Assembly (NCBI GenBank): GCA_003141855.1
Contig: PLNS01000027.1
Span: forward strand, 108,470-160,470
Origin: Candidatus Bathyarchaeota archaeon
GTDB taxonomy: Archaea; Thermoproteota; Bathyarchaeia; Bathyarchaeales; Bathycorpusculaceae
Length of the DNA stretch: 52,001 bases
Direction of reading: 5' to 3'
The position numbers and the translations under genes are program-made. The stretch's first letter is position 1, and each line of letters opens with the position of its first letter. This document shows, piece after piece, positions 15,721-24,422 of this stretch. The notes under the pieces are model-generated. The model did not search any database, had not been told where the DNA came from, and saw only the letters and a list, made by a program, of their open reading frames with translations.

Positions 15721-16818
15721 TCACTGAGTTGTGGTGTCCCTGTATATTGGGAACCTTAGCAACGCCGCGATTCCGCCCAGTGCTATGAGTTTTGCTCCTG
15801 CTTCGTGTTCGGTGCTGATTACGGCTATGCCTGCGTTGCGTTTTTCGGTTTCATGCATGAGTTCCTCCAGTTTAAGCCGTTGCTCCTCTTCCGCGTCCCT
15901 GAGCGTTGTGTCGGCTACGATTAGTTTTTCCACGGCGCCCATTTTGACCGCGTTCTCCACTGCATCCAAGCCGTACGTGACTGTTCCTTCACCCTTGCCT
16001 AAGCGCTTCATAACTTCCTCCATCGTCTCCGTCTCGTCCACAATGCGCAGTTGATGGGAAGCTTTCAACAGGACGCCCGAACGCAAAGCCTCGTAAATGC
16101 CTGCTGTGCCGCCGTTGTTGACGCTTTTCACATCCACAACCGACTTGCTCATTTCTTTGGCTTCTTCTGAAAGATAACTGGCAAAATCGCCCTTAACAAA
16201 ACCTGCCCCGACAATCACTATTAGGCTGTGGTTGTGTGCCCATAGTTGGTTTAGGCTGGTTAGTGCGCGTTTGAAGTATGCTTTTGTGGCTTCCACGCGT
16301 TTGTCGGCTTCGTGTTTTCCTGGCAGGTGCATGCGTTCTTCGACTTTGATTTCTACGCCGTACTGTTTGGTTTCGGCGATGGCGAAGCCTTCGTCGTCTA
16401 TGGAGAGTATGAGCATGGGTTTTTCGGTTTCGCTTGCCCTCGTAAGACGGTCGAGAATGTGTTTTGGCCACTCTTTTTTAACGATGGTTACGGGCTGATT
16501 CAACGCTATGCTGAGCGTGTGGTGAGCTCCCGTGGGAACAATGTCTGGCGCATGACAAATCAAACCGTGAACGCGAAGTTTCCCCAGAAACTTGTCCCAA
16601 CCAACCGAAATTACTTTCACGCCCATGAAAGCTGAAAAACGCTCACCGCTTTTAGGACGCGCCCCTTCAGTGTCGCTTTTTATGGCTCTTGAACTGTAAG
16701 CGTAAACCTCATCACCGTTGTAGATGACGTTGTATAGGTGCCAAAGGTCGTCTGGCGAATCTGGAACCACCTTAACGAAACCTTGGCAAATGTTCTTCTC
16801 TATAACCTTCACAGTCAA
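15721..16818 (-). CDS. pelA: mRNA surveillance protein pelota (Dom34 homologue)
   Basis: The 365-residue protein has the three pelota domains: an SM-like N-terminus (residues 1-130, VIEKNICQGFVKVVPDSPDD LWHLYNVIYN), a central RNaseH-like eRF1 domain 2 (about 135-255, LILSIDDEGFAIAETKQYGV ... HNHSLIVIVGAGFVKGDFAS) and a C-terminal eRF1 domain 3 (about 260-365). It releases stalled ribosomes together with an ABCE1 or aEF1-alpha partner. The GGQ of eRF1 is absent, as expected for pelota. A TATA-like element lies about 35-45 bases before the start (GTATATTT on the minus strand near 16854-16861). Confidence 0.92.
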   Translation of the reverse strand: MTVKVIEKNICQGFVKVVPDSPDDLWHLYNVIYNGDEVYAYSSRAIKSDTEGARPKSGERFSAFMGVKVISVGWDKFLGKLRVHGLICHAPDIVPTGAHHTLSIALNQPVTIVKKEWPKHILDRLTRASETEKPMLILSIDDEGFAIAETKQYGVEIKVEERMHLPGKHEADKRVEATKAYFKRALTSLNQLWAHNHSLIVIVGAGFVKGDFASYLSEEAKEMSKSVVDVKSVNNGGTAGIYEALRSGVLLKASHQLRIVDETETMEEVMKRLGKGEGTVTYGLDAVENAVKMGAVEKLIVADTTLRDAEEEQRLKLEELMHETEKRNAGIAVISTEHEAGAKLIALGGIAALLRFPIYRDTTTQ

Positions 16819-17285
16819 GACAACTCTGCAGTTAGCTGTATGCGAAGGAGTAGAAATATACTACGGAAATCATCAGTCCTAAGGTTTACTTAAAGACAAA
16901 ACTCAGGTCCTTTCCTCAAACTTAAAAAACTGCAAGTTCCTCCGCGAAGCCCAAATACTCCGCCAAGACGCGAGAATTTCCCAAAAATGGGCAAGAATGT
17001 ATCTCTGCAGATATTTGGCAGACAAATCGGGAAAAACTGAAAAAAACAGTGAAGTAATTGGGAGACCAGAAGGCAACTTACTGCTTAATAGTCATTTTTC
17101 GTTTACTTTACAAATCTTTTGTTAATCTAAAAAAACCCGTAAAAATTGTTTCGCTTCAGCTTTTTTACTCCCAAAGGCTTAAATTTTAGTCCAAATATCT
17201 TCGTTAAAAAAGCATACAGGTTACCTGATATGCCGAACACAAAAGAATATTCAGCATATTTGACTAAACGAAAAGAGGATTAAAA
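16819..17285. other. Divergent promoter region of pelota and hppA
   Basis: This 467-base gap holds the promoter of pelota (TATA-like sequence near 16855, minus strand) and that of the pyrophosphatase (GCTTAAATTTTAG at 17178-17190, plus strand, about 100 bases before the hppA start, implying a longer leader; AAAGAGGATTAAAA just before the ATG serves as ribosome binding site). Between them a plus-strand frame at about 16886-17126 has a protein-like stretch (FLREAQILRQDARISQKWAR) but no start codon in a sensible place; it may be a decayed gene. Confidence 0.4.
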
Positions 17286-19526
17286 ATGTCTGTTGTACCT
17301 TCAAGTTTTGAGCAAATGGCGCTGTATGGCGTAGTTGGAATAGCCATAGGCGCGTTATTTTATGCACTTTTCCTTAGAAAACAAATATTGAAAGAGGACA
17401 CCGGTTCCGAAAAATTAAAAACCGTTTGGAGCGGCATCAAATCCGGCGCGAACGCCTACTTGAAAACCCAGCTCAAGTCCGTAGTGATTTTTATCGGTAT
17501 CCTAGGCATTTTCCTCTATGTAACTTCGGCAATAGCTCCGCCAGTCGCCCTTGATACTAGTCCGATTCTAATAACAATCGGGCGAGTCGGAGCATTTTTG
17601 ATGGGAGCCTTTTTCTCAGCAATGGTAGGCTTTTTTGGAATGAACATGGCAGTTCAAGGAAACATTCGAGTTGCCGAGGCTTCAAGAAGAAGTTTCGGTG
17701 ATGCTCTCAGAATAGCTTACCGCACAGGAACAATCACGGGAATGCTCTGCGATGGGTTAGGCCTTCTCGGCGGAACCTTAATCTTTCTCATCTTCACGCG
17801 AGATGCCCCAGAAGTTTTGTTAGGGTTCGGTTTCGGCGGTACCTTGCTAGCATTATTCATGCGAGTAGGCGGCGGAATCTACACAAAAGCCGCGGACATC
17901 GGCGCAGATCTTGTAGGAAAAGTTGAAAAAGGCATTCCAGAAGACGACCCTCGAAACGCCGCAGTAGTTGCAGACCTCGTGGGAGACAACGTAGGCGACT
18001 GCGCAGGCATGGCAGCAGATATTTTCGAATCTTACGAAGTGACGATGGTTTCGGCGTTACTTCTCGGTTTAGCGCTAACACCATTCGGATTCAAATGGAT
18101 TATATTTCCACTTTTAGCCAGAGGATTCGGTGTTATCAGCACCATCATTGGGACATACGCGGTTTCTCTTTGGCCAGAAAAGCTTACGAAAGGCGACGCT
18201 TTCAAAGCCATGGATCTTTCATACGACCTTTCAAGCGTCATCTCAGCAGCTGGCTTTCTAGCTTTAGCGGTATTCTACGTTAACGACATCAGAGTTTTCT
18301 TCGCTACCGCTATGGGTTTAGTTCTAGCAATAAGTTTCAACAAGCTTGCAAACCACTTCACTAACCCAAACAAGACTCCAGTCAATGCCGTAGCTGCATC
18401 AAGCAAAACTGGACCCGCAACCGTTATACTGCAAGGTCTTTCACTGGGCTTTGAAAGCACAGTCTGGACAGCTCTTCTCATAGCCCTCACTATTGTGGTC
18501 TCCCTCATAATTTGGGCAGGAGCAGGAATAACATTCGCATTCTACGGCGTAGCGCTCGCAGGCATCGGTATGCTTTCGCAAACAGGCAACACAGTAGCTA
18601 TGGATACGTTTGGACCCATAGTAGACAACGCAAACGGCATAGGAGAGATGGCTGGACTAGAAGAAAAGCCCCGCCAAATACTAGCTGACCTAGACGCTTC
18701 CGGCAACACAACCAAATCAGTCACTAAAGCAATGGCTATCGCTTCAGCTGTACTGGCAGCCGTATCACTTTTTGCAGCCTTCACCGCAACCGTACACGTA
18801 AATCTTGACATAGCCGCAGACCCAATGGTCTTCGTGGGCTTGTTAATCGGTGGATCACTACCATTCCTGTTCAGCTTCATATCAATCAGGGCAGTCAGCA
18901 GAGCCGCAGGTAAAATAATAGAGGAAGTGCGAAAACAATTCCGAATCCCCGGCATAATGGAAGGACTGAAACTTCCCGACTACGCCGCAGTAGTTAAAAT
19001 CTGCACTTCGGCAGCTCAACGCGAACTCGCCAGCATCGCCATCATCGCTATACTTTCGCCGTTAATCGTTGGAATCTTGCTTGGCGCCGCAGCATGGGGA
19101 GGATTCTTAGCAGGCGTAATAGTGACAGGTCAACTCTTAGCTGTGTTTATGGCTAACTCTGGTGGAGCTTGGGATAACGCGAAGAAGAAAATAGAAGACG
19201 GCTACTACGGAGGTAAAGGCTCAGAAAACCACAAAGCCTCAGTAATAGGCGACACCGTAGGCGACCCCCTCAAAGACACAGCTGGACCAGCACTCAACCC
19301 AATGATTAAAGTGATTAACCTGATTTCACTGTTGTTCTCAGGCGCAATCTTGGCAGTCAGAGAAGTTTGGCTCTATCAAATACCTAACACGGAATTCAAA
19401 CTACCGGTCCTTGCAGTTATTCTCTCCGCAATCTTGATAACGATAGTTGGATTCGCCATAATGTACAGCAAACGAGAAACACAAGAGGAAGCACAAAAAG
19501 TCGCTGAAGACGCTCCATCAAAATAG
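17286..19526 (+). CDS. hppA: Membrane-bound ion-pumping pyrophosphatase
   Basis: The 746-residue protein has about 16 membrane helices and the full catalytic set: YTKAADIGADLVGKVEKGIP followed by DDPRNAAVVADLVGDNVGDC and AGMAADIFES, and the C-terminal GDTVGDPLKDTAGPALNPMI. It couples cytoplasmic PPi hydrolysis to outward H+ (possibly Na+) transport. At the position that separates K+-dependent from K+-independent enzymes it has Lys (GNTTKS, K477) rather than Ala, which predicts the K+-independent, H+-pumping class. It stands as its own unit upstream of proBA with a terminator-like structure between. The SVVPSSFEQM leader then TM1 is a normal start. Confidence 0.94.
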   Translation: MSVVPSSFEQMALYGVVGIAIGALFYALFLRKQILKEDTGSEKLKTVWSGIKSGANAYLKTQLKSVVIFIGILGIFLYVTSAIAPPVALDTSPILITIGRVGAFLMGAFFSAMVGFFGMNMAVQGNIRVAEASRRSFGDALRIAYRTGTITGMLCDGLGLLGGTLIFLIFTRDAPEVLLGFGFGGTLLALFMRVGGGIYTKAADIGADLVGKVEKGIPEDDPRNAAVVADLVGDNVGDCAGMAADIFESYEVTMVSALLLGLALTPFGFKWIIFPLLARGFGVISTIIGTYAVSLWPEKLTKGDAFKAMDLSYDLSSVISAAGFLALAVFYVNDIRVFFATAMGLVLAISFNKLANHFTNPNKTPVNAVAASSKTGPATVILQGLSLGFESTVWTALLIALTIVVSLIIWAGAGITFAFYGVALAGIGMLSQTGNTVAMDTFGPIVDNANGIGEMAGLEEKPRQILADLDASGNTTKSVTKAMAIASAVLAAVSLFAAFTATVHVNLDIAADPMVFVGLLIGGSLPFLFSFISIRAVSRAAGKIIEEVRKQFRIPGIMEGLKLPDYAAVVKICTSAAQRELASIAIIAILSPLIVGILLGAAAWGGFLAGVIVTGQLLAVFMANSGGAWDNAKKKIEDGYYGGKGSENHKASVIGDTVGDPLKDTAGPALNPMIKVINLISLLFSGAILAVREVWLYQIPNTEFKLPVLAVILSAILITIVGFAIMYSKRETQEEAQKVAEDAPSK

Positions 19527-19527
19527 T

Positions 19528-19595
19528 TCCCCACTTTTTCGACAATGGGGTGAGTTTTCCGAAGGGGAAACTAAACCCCTAAACGAGTTTTTTTT
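19528..19595 (+). terminator. Probable terminator after hppA
   Basis: Right after the hppA stop there are two hairpin possibilities, CCCCA/TGGGG (19529-19533 with 19546-19550) and GTTTTCC/GGGAAAC (19554-19560 with 19565-19571), followed by a run of eight T at 19588-19595. A T-run is the usual archaeal termination signal. Confidence 0.55.
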
Positions 19596-19731
19596 AAACA
19601 TCTCTTTTCTTATGAAGGCAATTTTACACAAAATCCTCGACGCGTTCTCTATGAGTGCTTTTTTAAGGAACCACGATTATATGCATCTACAACAAAATAT
19701 ATCGTTTGCAAACTTGGCTCAGGGATGTATG

Positions 19732-20859
19732 ATGGTCGCAAAACTGGTCGTGTTGAAAGTTGGAACCAGCGCCATAACCAACAACGAAGGAAACTTGGAT
19801 ACTGAAGAAATGGGTAAACTCGCTCATCAGATAGCTGTCGCTATGAAGCAAGGCGACAAAGTAGTGCTCGTAACGTCAGGAGCGGTTGCAGCTGGCATCG
19901 CTGAGCTGGGAATCCCGCCAAAGCCGAAAGATGTGGCTTTTCAGCAAGCAGCCGCAGCAACGGGACAGAGCGTTCTTATGGCAAAGTATCGGGAACTCTT
20001 CAAGAAATTTGATTTAAAAGTTGCCCAGATACTTCTAACTGCAGAAGACCTATCCAACAGGCCATCCTATGTGCATACCTGTGAAGTGTTAGGGTTACTC
20101 TTGAAAATCGGTGTAGTCCCAATAATTAACGAGAACGATGTCACATCCGTGGACGAACTCATGCGCACTGAGGGCTACAAAGTAAATTTCAGCGATAACG
20201 ACATTCTCGCTGTTCTTGTTGCAGGAGCAGTCTGCGCTGATTTAGTGATTATTCTCTCTGATGTTGAGGGCTTGTACACGGCTGACCCATCACAACCAGG
20301 GGCGGAACTGATAAAAACGGTTGACGCAATCACTGCTGAACTAAAGGGTTCACTGAATGGCAAAAGCAAGCTTGGCAGAGGCGGCATCCAAAGCAAAATA
20401 AAAGCAGCTGAAATCGCCACCTCCTGCGGTATTCCTTTAGTTATAGCAAACAGCCGAAGAGAAAACGTGATACGCGACATTCTTGCTGGAAAAGACGTGG
20501 GCACTTATTTTAAACCTCAAAGTCGCATGCCAGCCGTGAAACGTTGGATAGCTTACGGCGCTGCAGTAAAAGGCACCATTCACGTTAACGAAGGCGCAAA
20601 GAAGGCGATTTTGGACGGGTCAAGCCTGCTGCCTGTTGGAGTAACCAAGGTTGTCGGCATCTTTGACGTGGGCGATGTAGTCAGCCTTGAAGACGATAAT
20701 CATGTTGAGTTTGCAAGAGGTAACCCCAACTTTAACAGCAGTCAGTTAAACCTAATTAAAGGCTTACAGGTAACAGAGGTACAGAAGAAACTCGGGTCCG
20801 ATAAACCAAAAGAAGTTATCGAACACCGGAACATACACCTGATTGAGGAAGAAAAATGA
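19732..20859 (+). CDS. proB: Glutamate 5-kinase with PUA domain
   Basis: The 375-residue form starts MVAKLVVLKVGTSAITNNEG, the amino-acid-kinase P-loop-like KVGTS motif, then VVLVTSGAVAAGIAELGI and the substrate-binding NENDVTSVDEL, followed by FSDNDILAVLVAGAVCADLV. The C-terminal PUA domain (about residues 275-350) is the bacterial-type G5K architecture. The enzyme phosphorylates glutamate in the first step of proline synthesis. An in-frame ATG at 19612 would add 40 residues that do not look like a kinase and is rejected; ATG 19729 directly precedes the chosen start. It overlaps proA by four bases (ATGA), so the two form an operon. Confidence 0.92.
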   Translation: MVAKLVVLKVGTSAITNNEGNLDTEEMGKLAHQIAVAMKQGDKVVLVTSGAVAAGIAELGIPPKPKDVAFQQAAAATGQSVLMAKYRELFKKFDLKVAQILLTAEDLSNRPSYVHTCEVLGLLLKIGVVPIINENDVTSVDELMRTEGYKVNFSDNDILAVLVAGAVCADLVIILSDVEGLYTADPSQPGAELIKTVDAITAELKGSLNGKSKLGRGGIQSKIKAAEIATSCGIPLVIANSRRENVIRDILAGKDVGTYFKPQSRMPAVKRWIAYGAAVKGTIHVNEGAKKAILDGSSLLPVGVTKVVGIFDVGDVVSLEDDNHVEFARGNPNFNSSQLNLIKGLQVTEVQKKLGSDKPKEVIEHRNIHLIEEEK

Positions 20860-22097
20860 TTAAGGAAATATGCCTAAAAGCCAAAGCGGCCTCGGTTGAA
20901 ATGGCAAAGCTCTCAGCAGACGCAAAAAACACGGCTCTCTGCAGGATGGCAAACGCATTGGAAGCTAACGTTGAAAAGATTTTGGCCGCAAACAAAGCGG
21001 ACGCGGAAGCCGCCAAAGCTAAAGGACTCAAATCGGCGTTGCTTGACCGTTTAGCTTTGGATCAGACGAAGATTCAAACCATGGCTAAAGAACTCAGGGA
21101 AGTCTCAGCGCTCGCCGACCCGATTGGCACTATCCTCAGCAGTTGGACACGCCCAAACGGCTTGATAATCAGCCAAGTTCGCGTGCCATTAGGCGTTGTT
21201 GGCGTAATTTATGAGTCGCGTCCTAACGTTACTTCGGATTCTGCTGGAATCTGCATAAAATCGGGCAACGCCGTTATCCTTCGCGGAGGCTCCGACGCAT
21301 TAAACTCTAACGTTGCCATCGGCGAAGTCTTGCGGGATGCGTTGGCTGGGACGAATGTGCCTGTTGACGCGGTTCAAGTGGTAAATTCGCCTGAGCGCAG
21401 CGTTGCGGAAGAGTTGATGGGCATGCGCGAGTACATTGACGTGCTCATTCCTCGTGGAGGCGCAGACCTAATCAAAACCGTCGTGGAGAAATCCCGTATT
21501 CCCGTCATCGAGACTGGAACGGGCAACTGCCATGTTTACGTGGAAGAAGACGCAGACTTAGAAAAAGCAACGCCCATAGTGATAAACGCCAAATGCCAAA
21601 GACCAGGAACCTGCAACGCCGCTGAGAAATTGTTGGTTCACAGCAAAATCGCAAAACAGTACTTGCCAGTGGTGATTGCCGAGCTAAAAAAGCAGGGCGT
21701 GGAAGTCCGCGGTGACGAAGAAACCCGCAAAATCGTTCCCGACGTAAAAGTGGCGACCGAGCAGGACTGGTACACCGAATACCTAGACCTCATCATAGGC
21801 GTCAAAGTCGTCAAAAGCTTAGACGAAGCCATCGCCCACATCAACAAGTACGGCACCCACCACAGCGACAGCATCCTCACCGAAGACTTCACCAAAGCCA
21901 TGCAGTTCATACGTGAAATCGATTCCGCCGCGGTCTACTGGAACGCTTCAACACGGTTCACCGACGGCAACCAGTTTGGGTTAGGCGCTGAAATCGGCAT
22001 AAGCACCCAGAAGCTTCATGCACGTGGACCCATGAGCGTCCAGCATTTAACCACGACGAAATATGTTGTTTTGGGCGATGGGCAAATCCGAAAATAA
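20856..22097 (+). CDS. proA: Gamma-glutamyl phosphate reductase
   Basis: The 413-residue protein is an aldehyde-dehydrogenase-fold enzyme with the proA motifs PLGVVGVIYESRPNVTSDSA, NAVILRGGSDALNSN and the catalytic cysteine in KCQRPGTCNAAEKLLVH, and the C-terminal GAEIGISTQKLHARGPM. It reduces glutamyl-5-phosphate with NADPH to glutamate semialdehyde, the second step of proline synthesis. It starts inside the proB stop (ATGA overlap), so the two are translated together. A third enzyme (proC) is not present in the window. Length is normal. Confidence 0.94.
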   Translation: MIKEICLKAKAASVEMAKLSADAKNTALCRMANALEANVEKILAANKADAEAAKAKGLKSALLDRLALDQTKIQTMAKELREVSALADPIGTILSSWTRPNGLIISQVRVPLGVVGVIYESRPNVTSDSAGICIKSGNAVILRGGSDALNSNVAIGEVLRDALAGTNVPVDAVQVVNSPERSVAEELMGMREYIDVLIPRGGADLIKTVVEKSRIPVIETGTGNCHVYVEEDADLEKATPIVINAKCQRPGTCNAAEKLLVHSKIAKQYLPVVIAELKKQGVEVRGDEETRKIVPDVKVATEQDWYTEYLDLIIGVKVVKSLDEAIAHINKYGTHHSDSILTEDFTKAMQFIREIDSAAVYWNASTRFTDGNQFGLGAEIGISTQKLHARGPMSVQHLTTTKYVVLGDGQIRK

Positions 22098-22146
22098 AAA
22101 GTGCGACCTCCCAAGTTCACGTTCTCCCTTTACTTAAAGGGTGTTT

Positions 22147-22584
22147 CTACGGTATTTTAGCGTTTAATTTAGTTGCTTTTCGATAGCCTACAGTAATTAA
22201 GACCAATGAACCAGCTGAAAGGGCGATTATCGGTGAACCAATGTAATACCCAGTAACCTGCCAGTCGCCGCCGCCCGTGAAAGCGACAAAGGCAAGATAA
22301 GCGAGAATTGGACCAGACAGAACGCCACAGGTTAATACGGAGACTACACCCACAATGGAAACCCACAAACGTTTCTTAATTAAAAGCAGTATTCCGCTAA
22401 CTATGGCGACAGCAGACGCCAATAGATACAAGTATCCTAGGTATCGAAACGGAGATGGCGGGGTATATGGGCCAGCATTATATGTCTGAAAGATCAACCC
22501 CCACAATACAGCGATGGAAGCTGCAATAAGCATCATAACCCCTGCTATCGCATAGAGAATTCGGATTTTATGCTCTTGTTTCAT
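22147..22584 (-). CDS. Four-helix membrane protein, 145 aa
   Basis: The product has four hydrophobic helices (about 9-30, 45-66, 72-96, 110-133) separated by short loops, the first loop containing NAGPYTPPSPFRYLGYL. No motif points to a function and no family is recognised. It is transcribed towards the proBA operon. Confidence 0.7.
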   Translation of the reverse strand: MKQEHKIRILYAIAGVMMLIAASIAVLWGLIFQTYNAGPYTPPSPFRYLGYLYLLASAVAIVSGILLLIKKRLWVSIVGVVSVLTCGVLSGPILAYLAFVAFTGGGDWQVTGYYIGSPIIALSAGSLVLITVGYRKATKLNAKIP

Positions 22585-22715
22585 CAGCGCTCATCCTTAT
22601 GCGGTAACCTACGAATAGTTAATAACGATTATGTTGCAAACGAAAACAAAGAAGAAGAAAGAAAAGATTTGTCGGTTGGTTTTATGGGACGATGAAGGGT
22701 TAATCCTATTTTTTT

Positions 22716-22822
22716 ACATGCTAATGGCTTGAAAAACCGCCAATACAGACCTACCCCCTTAGTGAAATAATAGCCACCCCTCTATAGTTTCTGCATTGAA
22801 CCACTAATAGGCTCCAAATATA
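22716..22822 (-). repeat. Dispersed repeat R2, both flavours side by side
   Basis: On the minus strand 22768-22822 reads CTATATTTGGAGCCTATTAG then TGGTTCAATGCAGAAACTAT and AGAGGGGTGGC, the first flavour, directly followed (22716-22767) by the second flavour (AAGGGGGTAGGTCTGTATTG then GCGGTTTTTC and CATTAGCATG). This is the same order as in the array at 11411-11620. The 60 bases to 22886 hold nothing else except ACTATACCCTGTTTTTAGGG, a short near-palindrome just after nuoN that may be a terminator. Confidence 0.72.
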
Positions 22823-22886
22823 GTGGAAAAATAAGTTGGGCAAATAAGAGCCCATTCTTTGCTCGATGAGTGACTATACCCTGTTT

Positions 22887-24401
22887 TTAGGGCAGTGGCG
22901 TGATTAGTTGAAGTTGACGTGTGGCGGGTTCAAGCAGGTTTAAGACTAACTGCGGGAACAGCCCCAAGACCAGTAATGCTGCGGCCAAGATGAAGATGGG
23001 GATGAGTATGCGTTTGGATTCTTTTATCACCGTTGCATCTTTGCTTTTCCTTGCGTACATGTAGTGTATCAGTCTAAACAAGTAGGCGGCTTGAAGGACG
23101 CTTGTCAAGACGCCTATGACTGCCAGCCAACTCAGGTTTGCTTGAAGTGCGGATGTGAAAACTAGGTATTTAGCCATGAATCCTCCTAAAGGTGGAACCC
23201 CAATAAATGATAATCCAGCAATTACAAGTGCTAAACTTGCAAGCGGCAGTTTCTTGCCAATACCTGAGAAGTCTTCTAAGGTTTTGAATCCATGTTTGTT
23301 TATTATACCGACTACCATGAACGCGAGCGCTGTAGTGATACCGCCGATTAAGAAGAAGTAGAGGTTGCCGATTAGACCGAGTGAGGTATAACTTGTTATT
23401 GCTATTAGGTTGTAGCCGACGTCTGCGACGCAGATGTACGCTATTAAGCGTTTTACGTCGTTTTGGATTAGGGCGAATATGTTACCAGCTATCATGGTTA
23501 AGGCTGCCAGGATGGCTAACATGAAAGTCCAATCTAACGTTGCATTTGGACCTTTTGGAATTACAATATACAACAATATTCTTATGAGAATATAGTAGCT
23601 GCCTTGGTCAACAAGAGCTGAGAGGAAAGCTGATGATGGCGCTGGGGCTGCCGTGTATGCGTCAGGTAGCCAGAAGTGAAAGGGAACGATTGCGGCTTCA
23701 ATCGCGTAGCCAGCAGCTATGAAAACGAAAGCGAGTATGAGGAGACTCTTGTCAGATACAGCTATCGTAGTTAAGGCATCTCGCAGGGCTATGAAGTTTA
23801 GGGTTCCAGTTATGCCGTAAACGATTGAGAGCCCGAAAAGCACGAATGCAGAAGCGATGATTACCATTACTAAGTACTTTAGGGTGGCGTTGAGGCTGAA
23901 CGCGTTTTTGCGGTACATCATCAGGAAGGCTGCCGCGGCTGTTGCTGCTTCCCAGAAGATAAAAAATGTTAAGAGGTCGCCTGAAAGAACAGCGCCCAGC
24001 AAGGCCGCCGTGAGCATCAGCATTATGGCGAAATATCTGTCTGAGGGTCGCTCGTTTGAGTTAACGAAGAAAACCGTATAAATCACGACTACTGCGCTGA
24101 TTGCGACGATGATTATTGCCATGTAAATTGATATGGCGTCTACAAGGAAGGAACTTGAAATTATCGAGGATGCGCCACCGTTTAAGGTTAAGTTCAGAAG
24201 TCCCGGGTTGGCTATGCTGTAATAAGTTAATGCTAGGTTGGCTACGGTTGCGCCTGCAATTATGAAGACGACTATAAACCAGCCGAGGGTCAAGGCGGTT
24301 TTATGACTACTTTTCCTAACAATTTTGAATACGGGAATTGTCAGTAAAGCAGAAATAATTAAGCTTATTATTGGTAATGAGATATCTAGGATTTCAACCA
24401 T
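22887..24401 (-). CDS. nuoN: Complex-I-like antiporter subunit NuoN
   Basis: The 504-residue, 14-helix protein belongs to the Mrp-antiporter-like family with the conserved Glu in FIFWEAATAAAAFLMMYR and the long broken-helix motif FHFWLPDAYTAAPAPSSAFL then SALVDQGSYY, with later lysines in the second half (KRLIAY). It is one of three pumping subunits (L, M, N) of the membrane arm. It is the last gene of the ten-gene cluster, 21 bases after nuoM. Nothing is missing. Confidence 0.92.
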   Translation of the reverse strand: MVEILDISLPIISLIISALLTIPVFKIVRKSSHKTALTLGWFIVVFIIAGATVANLALTYYSIANPGLLNLTLNGGASSIISSSFLVDAISIYMAIIIVAISAVVVIYTVFFVNSNERPSDRYFAIMLMLTAALLGAVLSGDLLTFFIFWEAATAAAAFLMMYRKNAFSLNATLKYLVMVIIASAFVLFGLSIVYGITGTLNFIALRDALTTIAVSDKSLLILAFVFIAAGYAIEAAIVPFHFWLPDAYTAAPAPSSAFLSALVDQGSYYILIRILLYIVIPKGPNATLDWTFMLAILAALTMIAGNIFALIQNDVKRLIAYICVADVGYNLIAITSYTSLGLIGNLYFFLIGGITTALAFMVVGIINKHGFKTLEDFSGIGKKLPLASLALVIAGLSFIGVPPLGGFMAKYLVFTSALQANLSWLAVIGVLTSVLQAAYLFRLIHYMYARKSKDATVIKESKRILIPIFILAAALLVLGLFPQLVLNLLEPATRQLQLITPLP

Positions 24402-24422
24402 TCAGAGATCGCCTTAAGTTTT

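Noticed and set aside
16886-17126. Possible protein between pelota and hppA
   Set aside because: Protein-like over about 40 codons but no start codon at a sensible place; may be a relic.
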